Shown: positions 42,129 through 49,254 of the stretch, one piece after another
Numbering within the stretch: the stretch's first letter is position 1
Layout: every line of letters begins with the position of its first letter
Made by a program: the position numbers and the translations under genes
Origin: Azospirillum oleiclasticum
GTDB taxonomy: Bacteria > Pseudomonadota > Alphaproteobacteria > Azospirillales > Azospirillaceae
Assembly (NCBI RefSeq): GCF_013423485.1
Contig: NZ_JABFFR010000005.1
Coordinates: forward strand, 248,001-312,000
DNA length: 64,000 nucleotides
Direction: 5' to 3'
Notes under the pieces: model-generated
What the model was told of the DNA's origin: nothing
The model's input: the letters and a program-made list of their open reading frames with translations, nothing else
Database searches by the model: none

Positions 42129-43102
42129 GCGGCCCCCTCGCCGCAACGCTGCCCGACGGGCGGCTGCACCTCCAGCACGGGCCGATCGACCTGATCGTCG
42201 CCGTGGACGGCGGGGTGTGGGAGGTGCGCGCCGCCTACGCGGCGGCGGTGGCGCGCTTCGCCGACATCCTGCCGACCCTGTGCGGGGAGCTGGCCTTGCT
42301 GCGCGCGCCGCTGGGCGCGGAGCCGCCGCCGCTGGCCGGGCCGGTGGCGCGGCGCATGCTGGCCGCCTGCTGGCCGCACCGCGAGGTCTTCATCACGCCG
42401 ATGGCCGCTGTCGCCGGGGCGGTCGCCGACGAGATCCTGGCGGCGATCCTGGCCGCCGCGCCGCGCGTGCGCCGCGCCTCGGTCAACAACGGCGGCGACA
42501 TCGCCCTGCATCTGACTGACGGGGAGACGCTGACGGTGGGGGTTGCCACCCCCTCCCCCCCCCGGGGAGAGGGTCGGGGTGAGGGGGAAACGCCACTGTT
42601 CCCCGCGCGTGGCGGCATGAGGGGCCTTTCCCCCTCACCCAACCCTCTCCCCGGGGGGGAGAGGGCTGTCTGGATGGACGGTACCTTCCCCCTCACCGCC
42701 GCCCTGCCGGTGCGCGGGGTCGCCACCTCCGGCTGGCGCGGGCGCAGCCAGAGCCTTGGCATTGCCGACGCGGCCACCGTGCTGGCGCGGTCGGCGGCCG
42801 AGGCCGACGCGGCGGCCACCATGGTGGCGAACGCGATCGATGTGGCGCACCCGGCGGTGATGCGGCTGCCGGCACGCGCGGTGAAGGACGACAGCGACCT
42901 GGGCGAGCGGCTGGTGACGGTCGCGGTCGGGGCGCTTCCGGATGCGGCCGTGCGCGCGGCGCTGGACAATGGCGTCCGTGTGGCCGAACGTCTGCGCACC
43001 GAAGGATTGATCTGGGGCGCGGTGCTGGTGCTGGCCGGCGCTGTGCGGGTGGTCGGGCCGCTGCCCGGCCTGATGACGGATAAGAACCGGGAGGCGGCAT
43101 GA
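42125..43102 (+). CDS. UPF0280 (ApbE-like) protein carrying an internal palindromic insertion
   Basis: A 325-residue member of UPF0280, a family placed in the ApbE (flavin transferase)-like superfamily. Conserved blocks: VNNGGDIALHL, VRGVATSGWRGRSQSLGIADA and ADAAATMVANAIDV. Between the first two, about 40 residues rich in proline, glycine, arginine and glutamate (SPPRGEGRGEG through SPNPLPGGERA) are encoded by a palindromic DNA element at 42551-42665 that keeps the frame open. Without it the protein has the usual family size of about 285. It follows hnr with a four-base overlap; a role in attaching flavin to the reductase is an attractive inference but untested. Confidence 0.85.
   Translation: MSGPLAATLPDGRLHLQHGPIDLIVAVDGGVWEVRAAYAAAVARFADILPTLCGELALLRAPLGAEPPPLAGPVARRMLAACWPHREVFITPMAAVAGAVADEILAAILAAAPRVRRASVNNGGDIALHLTDGETLTVGVATPSPPRGEGRGEGETPLFPARGGMRGLSPSPNPLPGGERAVWMDGTFPLTAALPVRGVATSGWRGRSQSLGIADAATVLARSAAEADAAATMVANAIDVAHPAVMRLPARAVKDDSDLGERLVTVAVGALPDAAVRAALDNGVRVAERLRTEGLIWGAVLVLAGAVRVVGPLPGLMTDKNREAA
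42551..42665. repeat. Palindromic repeat element inside a coding sequence
   Basis: 115 bases with hairpins at both ends (42551-42573 and 42643-42665), inner complementary arms (GGGTGAGGGGGAAA at 42577-42590 against TTTCCCCCTCACCC at 42627-42640) and a small central hairpin CGCCAC/GTGGCG. This is the same double-hairpin-plus-arms plan as the intergenic 138-base elements, although the sequence differs. It adds about 40 residues to the UPF0280 protein without a stop. Confidence 0.8.
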
Positions 43103-43677
43103 TCGAGGTGCGGCGTATCCACCTGACGGTGGAGGACATCTTTCACGAGGGCGGCCCGCCGGCCGCGGTGCCGCCGCGCCGGGGGGCGATCTGCGCCGTG
43201 CTGCGCAACCCCTACGCCGGCCGCTACGTGGCCGACATCCTGCCGATGATGGAGGCGCTGAACCCGGTCGGGGTGGAGATGGCGCAGCGCCTGCTGACCG
43301 CCATGGGCGGCGATCCGGCGACGATCGAGGGCTACGGCAAGGGTGCCATCGTGGGCTCGGCCGGCGAGATCGAGCATGGGGCCCTCTGGCACGTCCCCGG
43401 CGGCTACGCGATGCGCGAGGTGCTGGGCGGGGCCAAGGCCATCGTGCCCTCGACCAAGAAGGTGGGCGGCCCCGGCTGCCGGCTGGACGTGCCGATCACC
43501 CACGTGAACGCGTCCTACGTGCGCACGCATTACGACGCGATGGAGGTCGGGGTGCCCGGGGCGCCTGCCGCGGACGAGCTGGTGTATGCGCTGGTGATGA
43601 CCCGCGGCGGGCGCGTGCACGCGCGCATCGGCGGGCTCCAGGCGCACGAGATCAAGGGGGAGGACGGGCTGCGATGA
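43099..43677 (+). CDS. PF06684 ('amino acid synthesis') family protein, first copy
   Basis: A 192-residue protein of the PF06684 family, whose name is historical and whose reaction is not established. Conserved features: CAVLRNPYAGRYVADI, GYGKGAIVGSAGEIEHG, VPSTKKVGGPGCRLDVPI, YVRTHYDAMEV and an end KGEDGLR. It is a paralogue of the next gene; the two share the same block order and identical ends. Overlaps on both sides (four bases) make it part of the hydroxylase-reductase operon. Soluble, no signal. The context suggests a role in breakdown of a ring compound or of its open-chain product. Confidence 0.85.
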   Translation: MIEVRRIHLTVEDIFHEGGPPAAVPPRRGAICAVLRNPYAGRYVADILPMMEALNPVGVEMAQRLLTAMGGDPATIEGYGKGAIVGSAGEIEHGALWHVPGGYAMREVLGGAKAIVPSTKKVGGPGCRLDVPITHVNASYVRTHYDAMEVGVPGAPAADELVYALVMTRGGRVHARIGGLQAHEIKGEDGLR

Positions 43678-44258
43678 CGGGCGCGATACGCAAGCTGGTG
43701 ACCATCGTCGACGAGGTGCGGCGCGAGATGGGACGGGACGTGGATCCCCCCTCCCGCCGGGCCGTCGCCATCGCCGTGGTCGAGAACCCCTTCGCCGGCC
43801 GCTACGCGGAGGACTTGTCGCCGCTGGTGGCGCTGAGCGAGGATCTGGGCGGCATGCTGACCGGCCGCTGCCTGGAGGCGCTGGGCATCGACGGGTCGCG
43901 GGCGGAGAGCTACGGCAAGGCCGCCATCGTCGGCGAGGCCGGTGAGCTGGAGCACGCCGCCGCCATGCTGCACCCCAAATTGGGCACCCCGATTCGGTCC
44001 ACGCTGGGCAAGGGGGCGGCCCTCATCCCCTCGGCGAAGAAGATGGGGGGCCTCGGCACGGCCATCGACGTGCCGCTGGGGCACAAGGATGCCGCCTATG
44101 TGCGCAGCCATTTCGACGCCATCGAGGTGCGCGTGCCCGATGCGCCACGGGCGAACGAGATCCTGCTGGCGGTGGCGGTCACCGACAGCGGTCGGCCCTT
44201 GCCCCGCGTGGGCGGCCTGACCAAGGATCAGGTCAAGGGCGAGGACGGGTTGCGCTGA
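43674..44258 (+). CDS. PF06684 ('amino acid synthesis') family protein, second copy
   Basis: A 194-residue paralogue of the preceding protein, with AIAVVENPFAGRYAEDL, SYGKAAIVGEAGELEHAAA, IPSAKKMGGLGTAIDVPL, YVRSHFDAIEV and the same end KGEDGLR. The lysine pairs and glutamate-histidine (ExEH) are kept in both copies, so both may be active, perhaps as a hetero-oligomer. It overlaps the first copy by four bases and is followed 46 bases later by the ABC receptor gene. Confidence 0.85.
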   Translation: MTGAIRKLVTIVDEVRREMGRDVDPPSRRAVAIAVVENPFAGRYAEDLSPLVALSEDLGGMLTGRCLEALGIDGSRAESYGKAAIVGEAGELEHAAAMLHPKLGTPIRSTLGKGAALIPSAKKMGGLGTAIDVPLGHKDAAYVRSHFDAIEVRVPDAPRANEILLAVAVTDSGRPLPRVGGLTKDQVKGEDGLR

Positions 44259-44304
44259 ACCGTTTGCGCCCACCATTCGGGTTGACGACGACAGGAGAGA
44301 CGCG

Positions 44305-45516
44305 ATGAACCGGTTTGCGCGCACGGCGAAAAGCGCCGTTCTGGGGGCGGTGCTGGCCGCGACGGCGACGACCGCATGGGCGGCCGACCCGATCCGCATC
44401 GGCGAGATCAACAGCTACACCGGCCTTCCCGCCTTCACCATCCCCTACCGCAATGGTTGGGAGCTGGCGGTGGAGGAGGTCAACGCCAAGGGCGGGCTGC
44501 TCGGCGGCCGCAAGCTCGAGGTCGTCTCCCGCGACGACAGCGGCAAGCCGGAGGACGCCGTCCGCATCGCCAGCGAGCTGGTGAACTCCGAGAAGGTCGT
44601 GGCGCTGGCCGGCACCTTCTTCTCGCACATCGGGCTTGCCGTGTCGGACTTCGCGGCGCGCAACAAGACGCTGTTCATCGCCGCCGAGCCGCTGACCGAC
44701 GCCGTCACCTGGGAGAAGGGCAACCGCTACACCTTCCGCCTGCGCCCCAGCACCTACATGCAGGCGGCGATGCTGGTGGAGGAGGCGGCCAAGCTGCCCG
44801 CCAAGCGCTGGGTCACCGTTGCCCCCAACTACGAATACGGCCAGTCGGCCGTCGCCTCCTTCAAGGCGCTGCTGAAGGCCAAGCGGCCGGACGTGGAGTT
44901 CGTGTCGGAGCAGTGGCCGGCGCAGGGCAAGATCGACGCCGGCTCCACCGTGCAGGCGCTGAACGCCGCCAACCCCGACGCCATCTTCAACGTCACCTTC
45001 GGCCCCGACCTGTCGAAGTTCGTGCGCGAGGGCACCACCCGCGGCCTGTTCGACAACCGCGCCGTCGTCAGCCTGCTGACCGGCGAGCCGGAATACCTCG
45101 ACCCGCTGAAGGGCGAGGCGCCGGAGGGCTGGATCGTCACCGGCTACCCGCAGGAGCAGGTCGACACCCCCGAGCACAAGGCGTTCCGCGACGCCTACAT
45201 GAAGCGCTTCAACGATTACCCGCGCCTCGGCTCGATCGTTGGCTACTCGACCTTCCAGGCGCTCGCCGCCGCCATCGAGAAGGCGGGATCCACCGACACC
45301 GAGAAGCTGGTGGACGCCATGAAGGGCCTGAACATCACCAGCCCGCTGGGCCCGGTGACCTTCCGCGCCATCGACCATCAGGCGACCATGGGCGCCTATG
45401 TCGGCAAGGTCGCGCTGAAGGGCGGCAAGGGCGTGATGGTCGATTGGCGCTACGCCGACGGCGCCAAGTACCTGCCGGCGGACGACGAGGTCGCGAAGCG
45501 CCGTCCGAAGGAGTGA
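44305..45516 (+). CDS. Branched-chain-type ABC transporter substrate-binding protein
   Basis: A 403-residue periplasmic receptor with a Sec signal (residues 1-26, ending AWA) and the LivJ/LivK-type two-lobed fold: RIGEINSYTGLPAFTIPYRN, NAKGGLLGGRKLEVVSRDD, SGKPEDAVRIASELV and AALEKAG-type C-terminal helices. Receptors of this class bind amino acids, aromatic acids and other small carboxylates. In this operon the likely ligand is nicotinate or a related heterocyclic acid. AGGAGA is well placed before the ATG. A large structured element separates it from the permease gene. Confidence 0.88.
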   Translation: MNRFARTAKSAVLGAVLAATATTAWAADPIRIGEINSYTGLPAFTIPYRNGWELAVEEVNAKGGLLGGRKLEVVSRDDSGKPEDAVRIASELVNSEKVVALAGTFFSHIGLAVSDFAARNKTLFIAAEPLTDAVTWEKGNRYTFRLRPSTYMQAAMLVEEAAKLPAKRWVTVAPNYEYGQSAVASFKALLKAKRPDVEFVSEQWPAQGKIDAGSTVQALNAANPDAIFNVTFGPDLSKFVREGTTRGLFDNRAVVSLLTGEPEYLDPLKGEAPEGWIVTGYPQEQVDTPEHKAFRDAYMKRFNDYPRLGSIVGYSTFQALAAAIEKAGSTDTEKLVDAMKGLNITSPLGPVTFRAIDHQATMGAYVGKVALKGGKGVMVDWRYADGAKYLPADDEVAKRRPKE

Positions 45517-45557
45517 CGGCGGTCCGGACGGAAGCGCCGGCTCCCGGCCCCCCCCGA

Positions 45558-45689
45558 CCCTCCCCCATCTTCGACGGGGGAGGGAGTGTCGAAGCCCTCC
45601 CCCGCCTCTCGCGCAAGCGCAGCTTGCGCTGGCGGCGTCAGGCGAAGCTCCGCTTCGCCGAGAGCGAAGTGGGGGAGGGTTGGGTGGGG
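45558..45689. repeat. Intercistronic multi-hairpin element
   Basis: Five nested complementary pairs in about 130 bases between receptor and permease genes. A first hairpin CCCTCCCCC/GGGGGAGGG lies at 45558-45584. Then comes an outer stem CCCTCCCCC (45595-45603) with GGGGGAGGG (45671-45679), continued by CTCTCG/CGAGAG, enclosing two perfect hairpins GCGCAAGC/GCTTGCGC (45611-45629) and GGCGAAGC/GCTTCGCC (45641-45659). The mRNA could fold as a three-way junction. It may protect the receptor message and reduce permease expression. Confidence 0.7.
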
Positions 45690-45733
45690 GCGCTGTGCAT
45701 GACTTTCCCAGTAGGCCGCCAGGAGTCCACGTC

Positions 45734-47587
45734 TTGGGTTTCTACGTCACGCAGTTCATGAGCGGTCTGGCGCAGGCCGCGACGTTGTTCCTGGTCGCGT
45801 CGGGGCTGTCGATCATCTTCGGCGTCACCCGGATCGTGAACTTCGCGCACGGCTCCTTCTACATGCTGGGCGCCTACATGGCGTACACGGTGTCCGATGT
45901 CGTCGGCGGCTTCGCCGGCTTCTGGGGCGGGATCGTGGCGGCGGCGCTGGCCGCCGGCGTGATCGGCGTGGTGATGGAGATGGTGCTGCTGCGCCGCCTC
46001 TACCGCTCGCCGGAGCTGTTCCAGCTCCTCGCCACCTTCGGGGTGGTGCTGGTGATCCAGGATCTGGCGCTCACCATCTGGGGGCCGGAGGATCTGCTGG
46101 GGCCGCGGGCGCCGGGGCTGGAGGGTCGCGTGCGCATCCTGGGCCAGGCCTTCCCGCAATACGACGTCTTCCTGATCGTTCTGGGGCCGGTGGTGCTGGC
46201 GCTGCTGCTGCTGCTGTTCAAATGGACGCGCTGGGGTACGCTGGTGCGCGCCGCCACCCAGGATCGCGAGATGACCGGCGCGCTCGGCGTCAACGAGCGG
46301 CGCCTGTTCACCTCGGTGCTCTTCGTCGGCTGCGCGCTGGCCGGACTGGGTGGTGCGCTTCAGGTCCCGCGCGAGGCGGTCAACCTGCAGATGGACGTGT
46401 CCATGGTGGTCGAGGCGTTCGTCGTCGTCGTGGTTGGCGGCATGGGTAGCCTGATGGGCGCCTTCCTCGCCGCCCTCCTCATCGGCCAGCTCCAGGCCTT
46501 CGGCATCCTGATCTTCCCGCAGATCACGCTGGTGCTGGTGTTCCTGGTCATGGCGGTGGTGCTGGTCGTGCGGCCCTACGGCCTGCTCGGCAAGCCACCA
46601 GCCGCCGCGCGCGGTGCGGCGCACGCGCCGGAGGCGCCGCTGCGCCCGGCCGGTCTGCCGGCCAAGCTGTTCGGCGTCGCGGTGCTGGCCGTGCTGCTGC
46701 TGCTTCCCGTCGTCGCCGGACAGTATGCGCTGGTGGTGTTGACGGAGACGCTGGTGCTGGTGCTGTTCGCGGCCAGCCTGCATTTCATGATGGGGCCGGG
46801 CGGCATGGTGTCCTTCGGGCACGCCGCCTATTTCGGGCTGGGCGCCTACGCCGCCGGTCTGCTGACCAAGCACATGGACGGCGGCATGCTGGCCGGGCTG
46901 GTGACGGCGCCGGTCCTGGGCGGTCTGGGCGCGCTGCTGTTCGGCTGGTTCTGCGTGCGGCTGTCGGGCGTCTACCTTGCCATGCTGACTCTGGCCTTCG
47001 CGCAGATCGTCTGGTCCGTCGCCTTCCAGTGGACGGCGGTGACCGGCGGCGACAACGGCATCCTCGGCGTCTGGCCGGCGCCCTGGGCTTCCGCCAAGTG
47101 GGTCTACTACTACCTGACGCTGGCGGTGGTGACGGGGGCCGTGCTGATGCTGCGCCGCGCCATTTTCGCGCCCTTCGGCTACGCCATGCGGGCGGGGCGC
47201 GACAGCCCGCTGCGGTCGGAGGCCATCGGGATGGACGTGCGGCGCCTGCAATGGCTGGCCTTCACGGCGGCGGGGGCGATGGCCGGGCTGGCCGGCGGGC
47301 TCTACGCCTACGCCAAGGGCAGCGTTTTCCCGACCTTCCTGTCGGTGCCGGCGTCGGTCGATGCCCTGGTCATGGTGCTGATGGGCGGCGTGCAGACCAT
47401 CGCCGGGCCGCTGGTGGGGGCCGCCGTGTTCCACGGTCTGGAGACGGAGGTGGTGCGCTACACCGATTTCTGGCGCCTGATCCTGGGCGGCATCATCATC
47501 CTTCTGGTGCTGGCCTTCCCCAAGGGGATCGCGGGGGCGGCGGACGCGTGGTTCGGTTCCGGCCGCAGCGCCGAGGGGAGGGCCTGA
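45734..47587 (+). CDS. Fused LivH-LivM branched-chain-type ABC permease
   Basis: A 617-residue protein joining two permeases. Residues 1-290 are LivH-like (LVASGLSIIFGVTRIVNFAHG, GALQVPREAVNLQMD, FVVVVVGGMGSLMGAFLAAL); after a linker of about 30 residues, residues 320-617 are LivM-like (GPGGMVSFGHAAYFGLGAYA, LAFAQIVWSVAFQWTAVTGG, GMDVRRLQWLAFTAAGAMAG). The preferred start is TTG at 45734 with AGGAG nine bases upstream; an upstream in-frame codon at 45680 would read through the structured element. Works with the ATPases encoded next. Confidence 0.85.
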   Translation: MGFYVTQFMSGLAQAATLFLVASGLSIIFGVTRIVNFAHGSFYMLGAYMAYTVSDVVGGFAGFWGGIVAAALAAGVIGVVMEMVLLRRLYRSPELFQLLATFGVVLVIQDLALTIWGPEDLLGPRAPGLEGRVRILGQAFPQYDVFLIVLGPVVLALLLLLFKWTRWGTLVRAATQDREMTGALGVNERRLFTSVLFVGCALAGLGGALQVPREAVNLQMDVSMVVEAFVVVVVGGMGSLMGAFLAALLIGQLQAFGILIFPQITLVLVFLVMAVVLVVRPYGLLGKPPAAARGAAHAPEAPLRPAGLPAKLFGVAVLAVLLLLPVVAGQYALVVLTETLVLVLFAASLHFMMGPGGMVSFGHAAYFGLGAYAAGLLTKHMDGGMLAGLVTAPVLGGLGALLFGWFCVRLSGVYLAMLTLAFAQIVWSVAFQWTAVTGGDNGILGVWPAPWASAKWVYYYLTLAVVTGAVLMLRRAIFAPFGYAMRAGRDSPLRSEAIGMDVRRLQWLAFTAAGAMAGLAGGLYAYAKGSVFPTFLSVPASVDALVMVLMGGVQTIAGPLVGAAVFHGLETEVVRYTDFWRLILGGIIILLVLAFPKGIAGAADAWFGSGRSAEGRA

Positions 47588-47588
47588 G

Positions 47589-48371
47589 ATGGCGGCTCTC
47601 GTGGTCGAATCGCTGGTCAAATCCTTCGGCGGCGTGCGCGCGGTGAAGGGCACCAGCTTCACGGTGGACCGGGGCGAGCTGCTGGCCCTGATCGGTCCGA
47701 ACGGTGCGGGCAAGACCACCACCTTCAACATGGTGGGCGGCCAGCTCCACCCCGACAGCGGCTCGGTCAAGCTGGAGGGGCGCGAGCTGGTGGGCCTCAC
47801 CCCACGCGCCATCTGGCGCATGGGGGTGGGGCGCACCTTCCAGATCACCGCCACCTACCCGTCGATGACGGTGGCGGAGAATGTGCAGATGGTGCTGCTG
47901 TCGCACCACAAACGGCTGCTCGGCTGGTGGACGCCCGCCGCCCGCCAGTTCCGCGCCGAGGCGCTGGAGCTGCTGGCGCGTGTCGGCATGGCGGTGCAGG
48001 CCGACCGGCCGTCCAGCGTGCTCGCCTACGGCGACCTCAAGCGGCTGGAGCTGGCGATGGCGCTCGCCAACGAGCCGCGGCTGCTGCTGATGGACGAACC
48101 CACGGCCGGCATGGCCCCGCGCGAACGGGTGGAGCTGATGGCCCTGACCGCCGATCTGGTGCGCGAGCGCGGCATCGCCGTGCTGTTCACCGAGCACGAC
48201 ATGGACGTGGTGTTCGCCCACGCCCATCGCATCGTGGTGATGAACCGCGGCGAGATCATCGCCGACGGCACCCCCGACGCCGTGCGCAACGACCCCCACG
48301 TGCAGGAGGTCTATCTGGGCAGCGGCGCCATGTTCCACGGCGAGCCGCAGGGAAAGGCGGTGGTGTCGTGA
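47589..48371 (+). CDS. Branched-chain-type ABC ATPase (LivG type)
   Basis: A 260-residue ATPase: Walker A GPNGAGKTTTFN, the LivG-type signature LAYGDLKRLELAMALA in place of LSGGQ, Walker B LLLMDEPTAGMAP and H-loop LFTEHDMDVVFAHAHR. It starts one base after the permease stop and overlaps the LivF-type gene by four bases (GTGA). Confidence 0.93.
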   Translation: MAALVVESLVKSFGGVRAVKGTSFTVDRGELLALIGPNGAGKTTTFNMVGGQLHPDSGSVKLEGRELVGLTPRAIWRMGVGRTFQITATYPSMTVAENVQMVLLSHHKRLLGWWTPAARQFRAEALELLARVGMAVQADRPSSVLAYGDLKRLELAMALANEPRLLLMDEPTAGMAPRERVELMALTADLVRERGIAVLFTEHDMDVVFAHAHRIVVMNRGEIIADGTPDAVRNDPHVQEVYLGSGAMFHGEPQGKAVVS

Positions 48372-49081
48372 CGTCCCCGCTCCTGACCGTGAACGGTCTG
48401 AACAGCTTCTACGGCCGCGCGCACATCCTGGCCGACGTCGATCTCCAGGTCGGCGCCGGCGAGGTGGTGGCGCTGATGGGCCGCAACGGGGCGGGCAAAT
48501 CCACCACCTTCCGCTCCATCATGGGGCTGGTGGAGCAGAGGCGCGGCGCCCTGTCCTTCGGCGGCGCCGACATCTCCACCGCCGAGCCCTTCGAAATCGC
48601 CCGCCTCGGCCTCGGCTATGTGCCGGAGGACCGGCGCATCTTCACCGAGCTGACGGTGATGGAGAATCTGGAGGTCGGCCGCCAGCCGGCCCGTGCGGGA
48701 AGCCCCACCTGGACTCCCGAGCGGCTGTTCGACCTGTTCCCCAATCTGGCCGAGATGCGTGACCGCCCCGGCGGGCGGATGAGCGGCGGCGAGCAGCAGA
48801 TGCTGACCATCGCCCGCACGCTGATGGGCAACCCGCGCATGATCCTGCTGGACGAGCCGTCCGAGGGTCTGGCCCCGCGCATCGTGGAGATGATGGCGAA
48901 CGCCATCGTCGCCCTGAAGTCGCAGGGGCTGACGGTGATGCTGTGCGAGCAGAACCTGCATTTCGCCGCACTCGTCTCCGACCGCGCCTACGTCATCGAA
49001 AAGGGCCGCATCCGTTACCAGGGCACCATGGCGGCGTTGCAGGCCGACGACGAGGTGCGGCGGGCGTATCTGACGATGTGA
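48368..49081 (+). CDS. Branched-chain-type ABC ATPase (LivF type)
   Basis: A 237-residue ATPase with Walker A GRNGAGKSTTFRS, signature MSGGEQQMLTIARTL, Walker B MILLDEPSEGLAP and the LivF hallmark GYVPEDRRIFTELTVMENL. GTG start overlapping the LivG-type stop. It completes the importer of the operon; a palindromic element follows. Confidence 0.93.
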   Translation: MTSPLLTVNGLNSFYGRAHILADVDLQVGAGEVVALMGRNGAGKSTTFRSIMGLVEQRRGALSFGGADISTAEPFEIARLGLGYVPEDRRIFTELTVMENLEVGRQPARAGSPTWTPERLFDLFPNLAEMRDRPGGRMSGGEQQMLTIARTLMGNPRMILLDEPSEGLAPRIVEMMANAIVALKSQGLTVMLCEQNLHFAALVSDRAYVIEKGRIRYQGTMAALQADDEVRRAYLTM

Positions 49082-49090
49082 CGGATGCTT

Positions 49091-49228
49091 CCCTCTCCCG
49101 CCACCGGCGGGAGAGGGAAGGGGCCCGCGCGCAGCGTGGGAAGGGTGAGGGTAGGATTCTCGGGCAGACCCAGCCCTCACCCTCCCGCTGCGCGGGTCCC
49201 TCCCTCTCCCGCCGGAGGCGGGCGAGGG
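49091..49228. repeat. Complete 138-base palindromic element, copy 2
   Basis: Same length, end hairpins (49091-49117, 49202-49228) and inner arms as the element at 21781-21918, differing at about one base in six or seven. The 22-base centres match better when one is inverted. It sits between the ATPase gene and the enamidase gene and may tune expression of the last gene. Confidence 0.8.
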
Positions 49229-49254
49229 TTTGAACAACGAGGAGGGACCACACC

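Noticed and set aside
42541..42680. Frameshift or assembly error in the UPF0280 gene
   Set aside because: The long C and G runs are error-prone, but both flanks are in the same frame and conserved family blocks occur on both sides, so the gene is treated as intact with an insertion.
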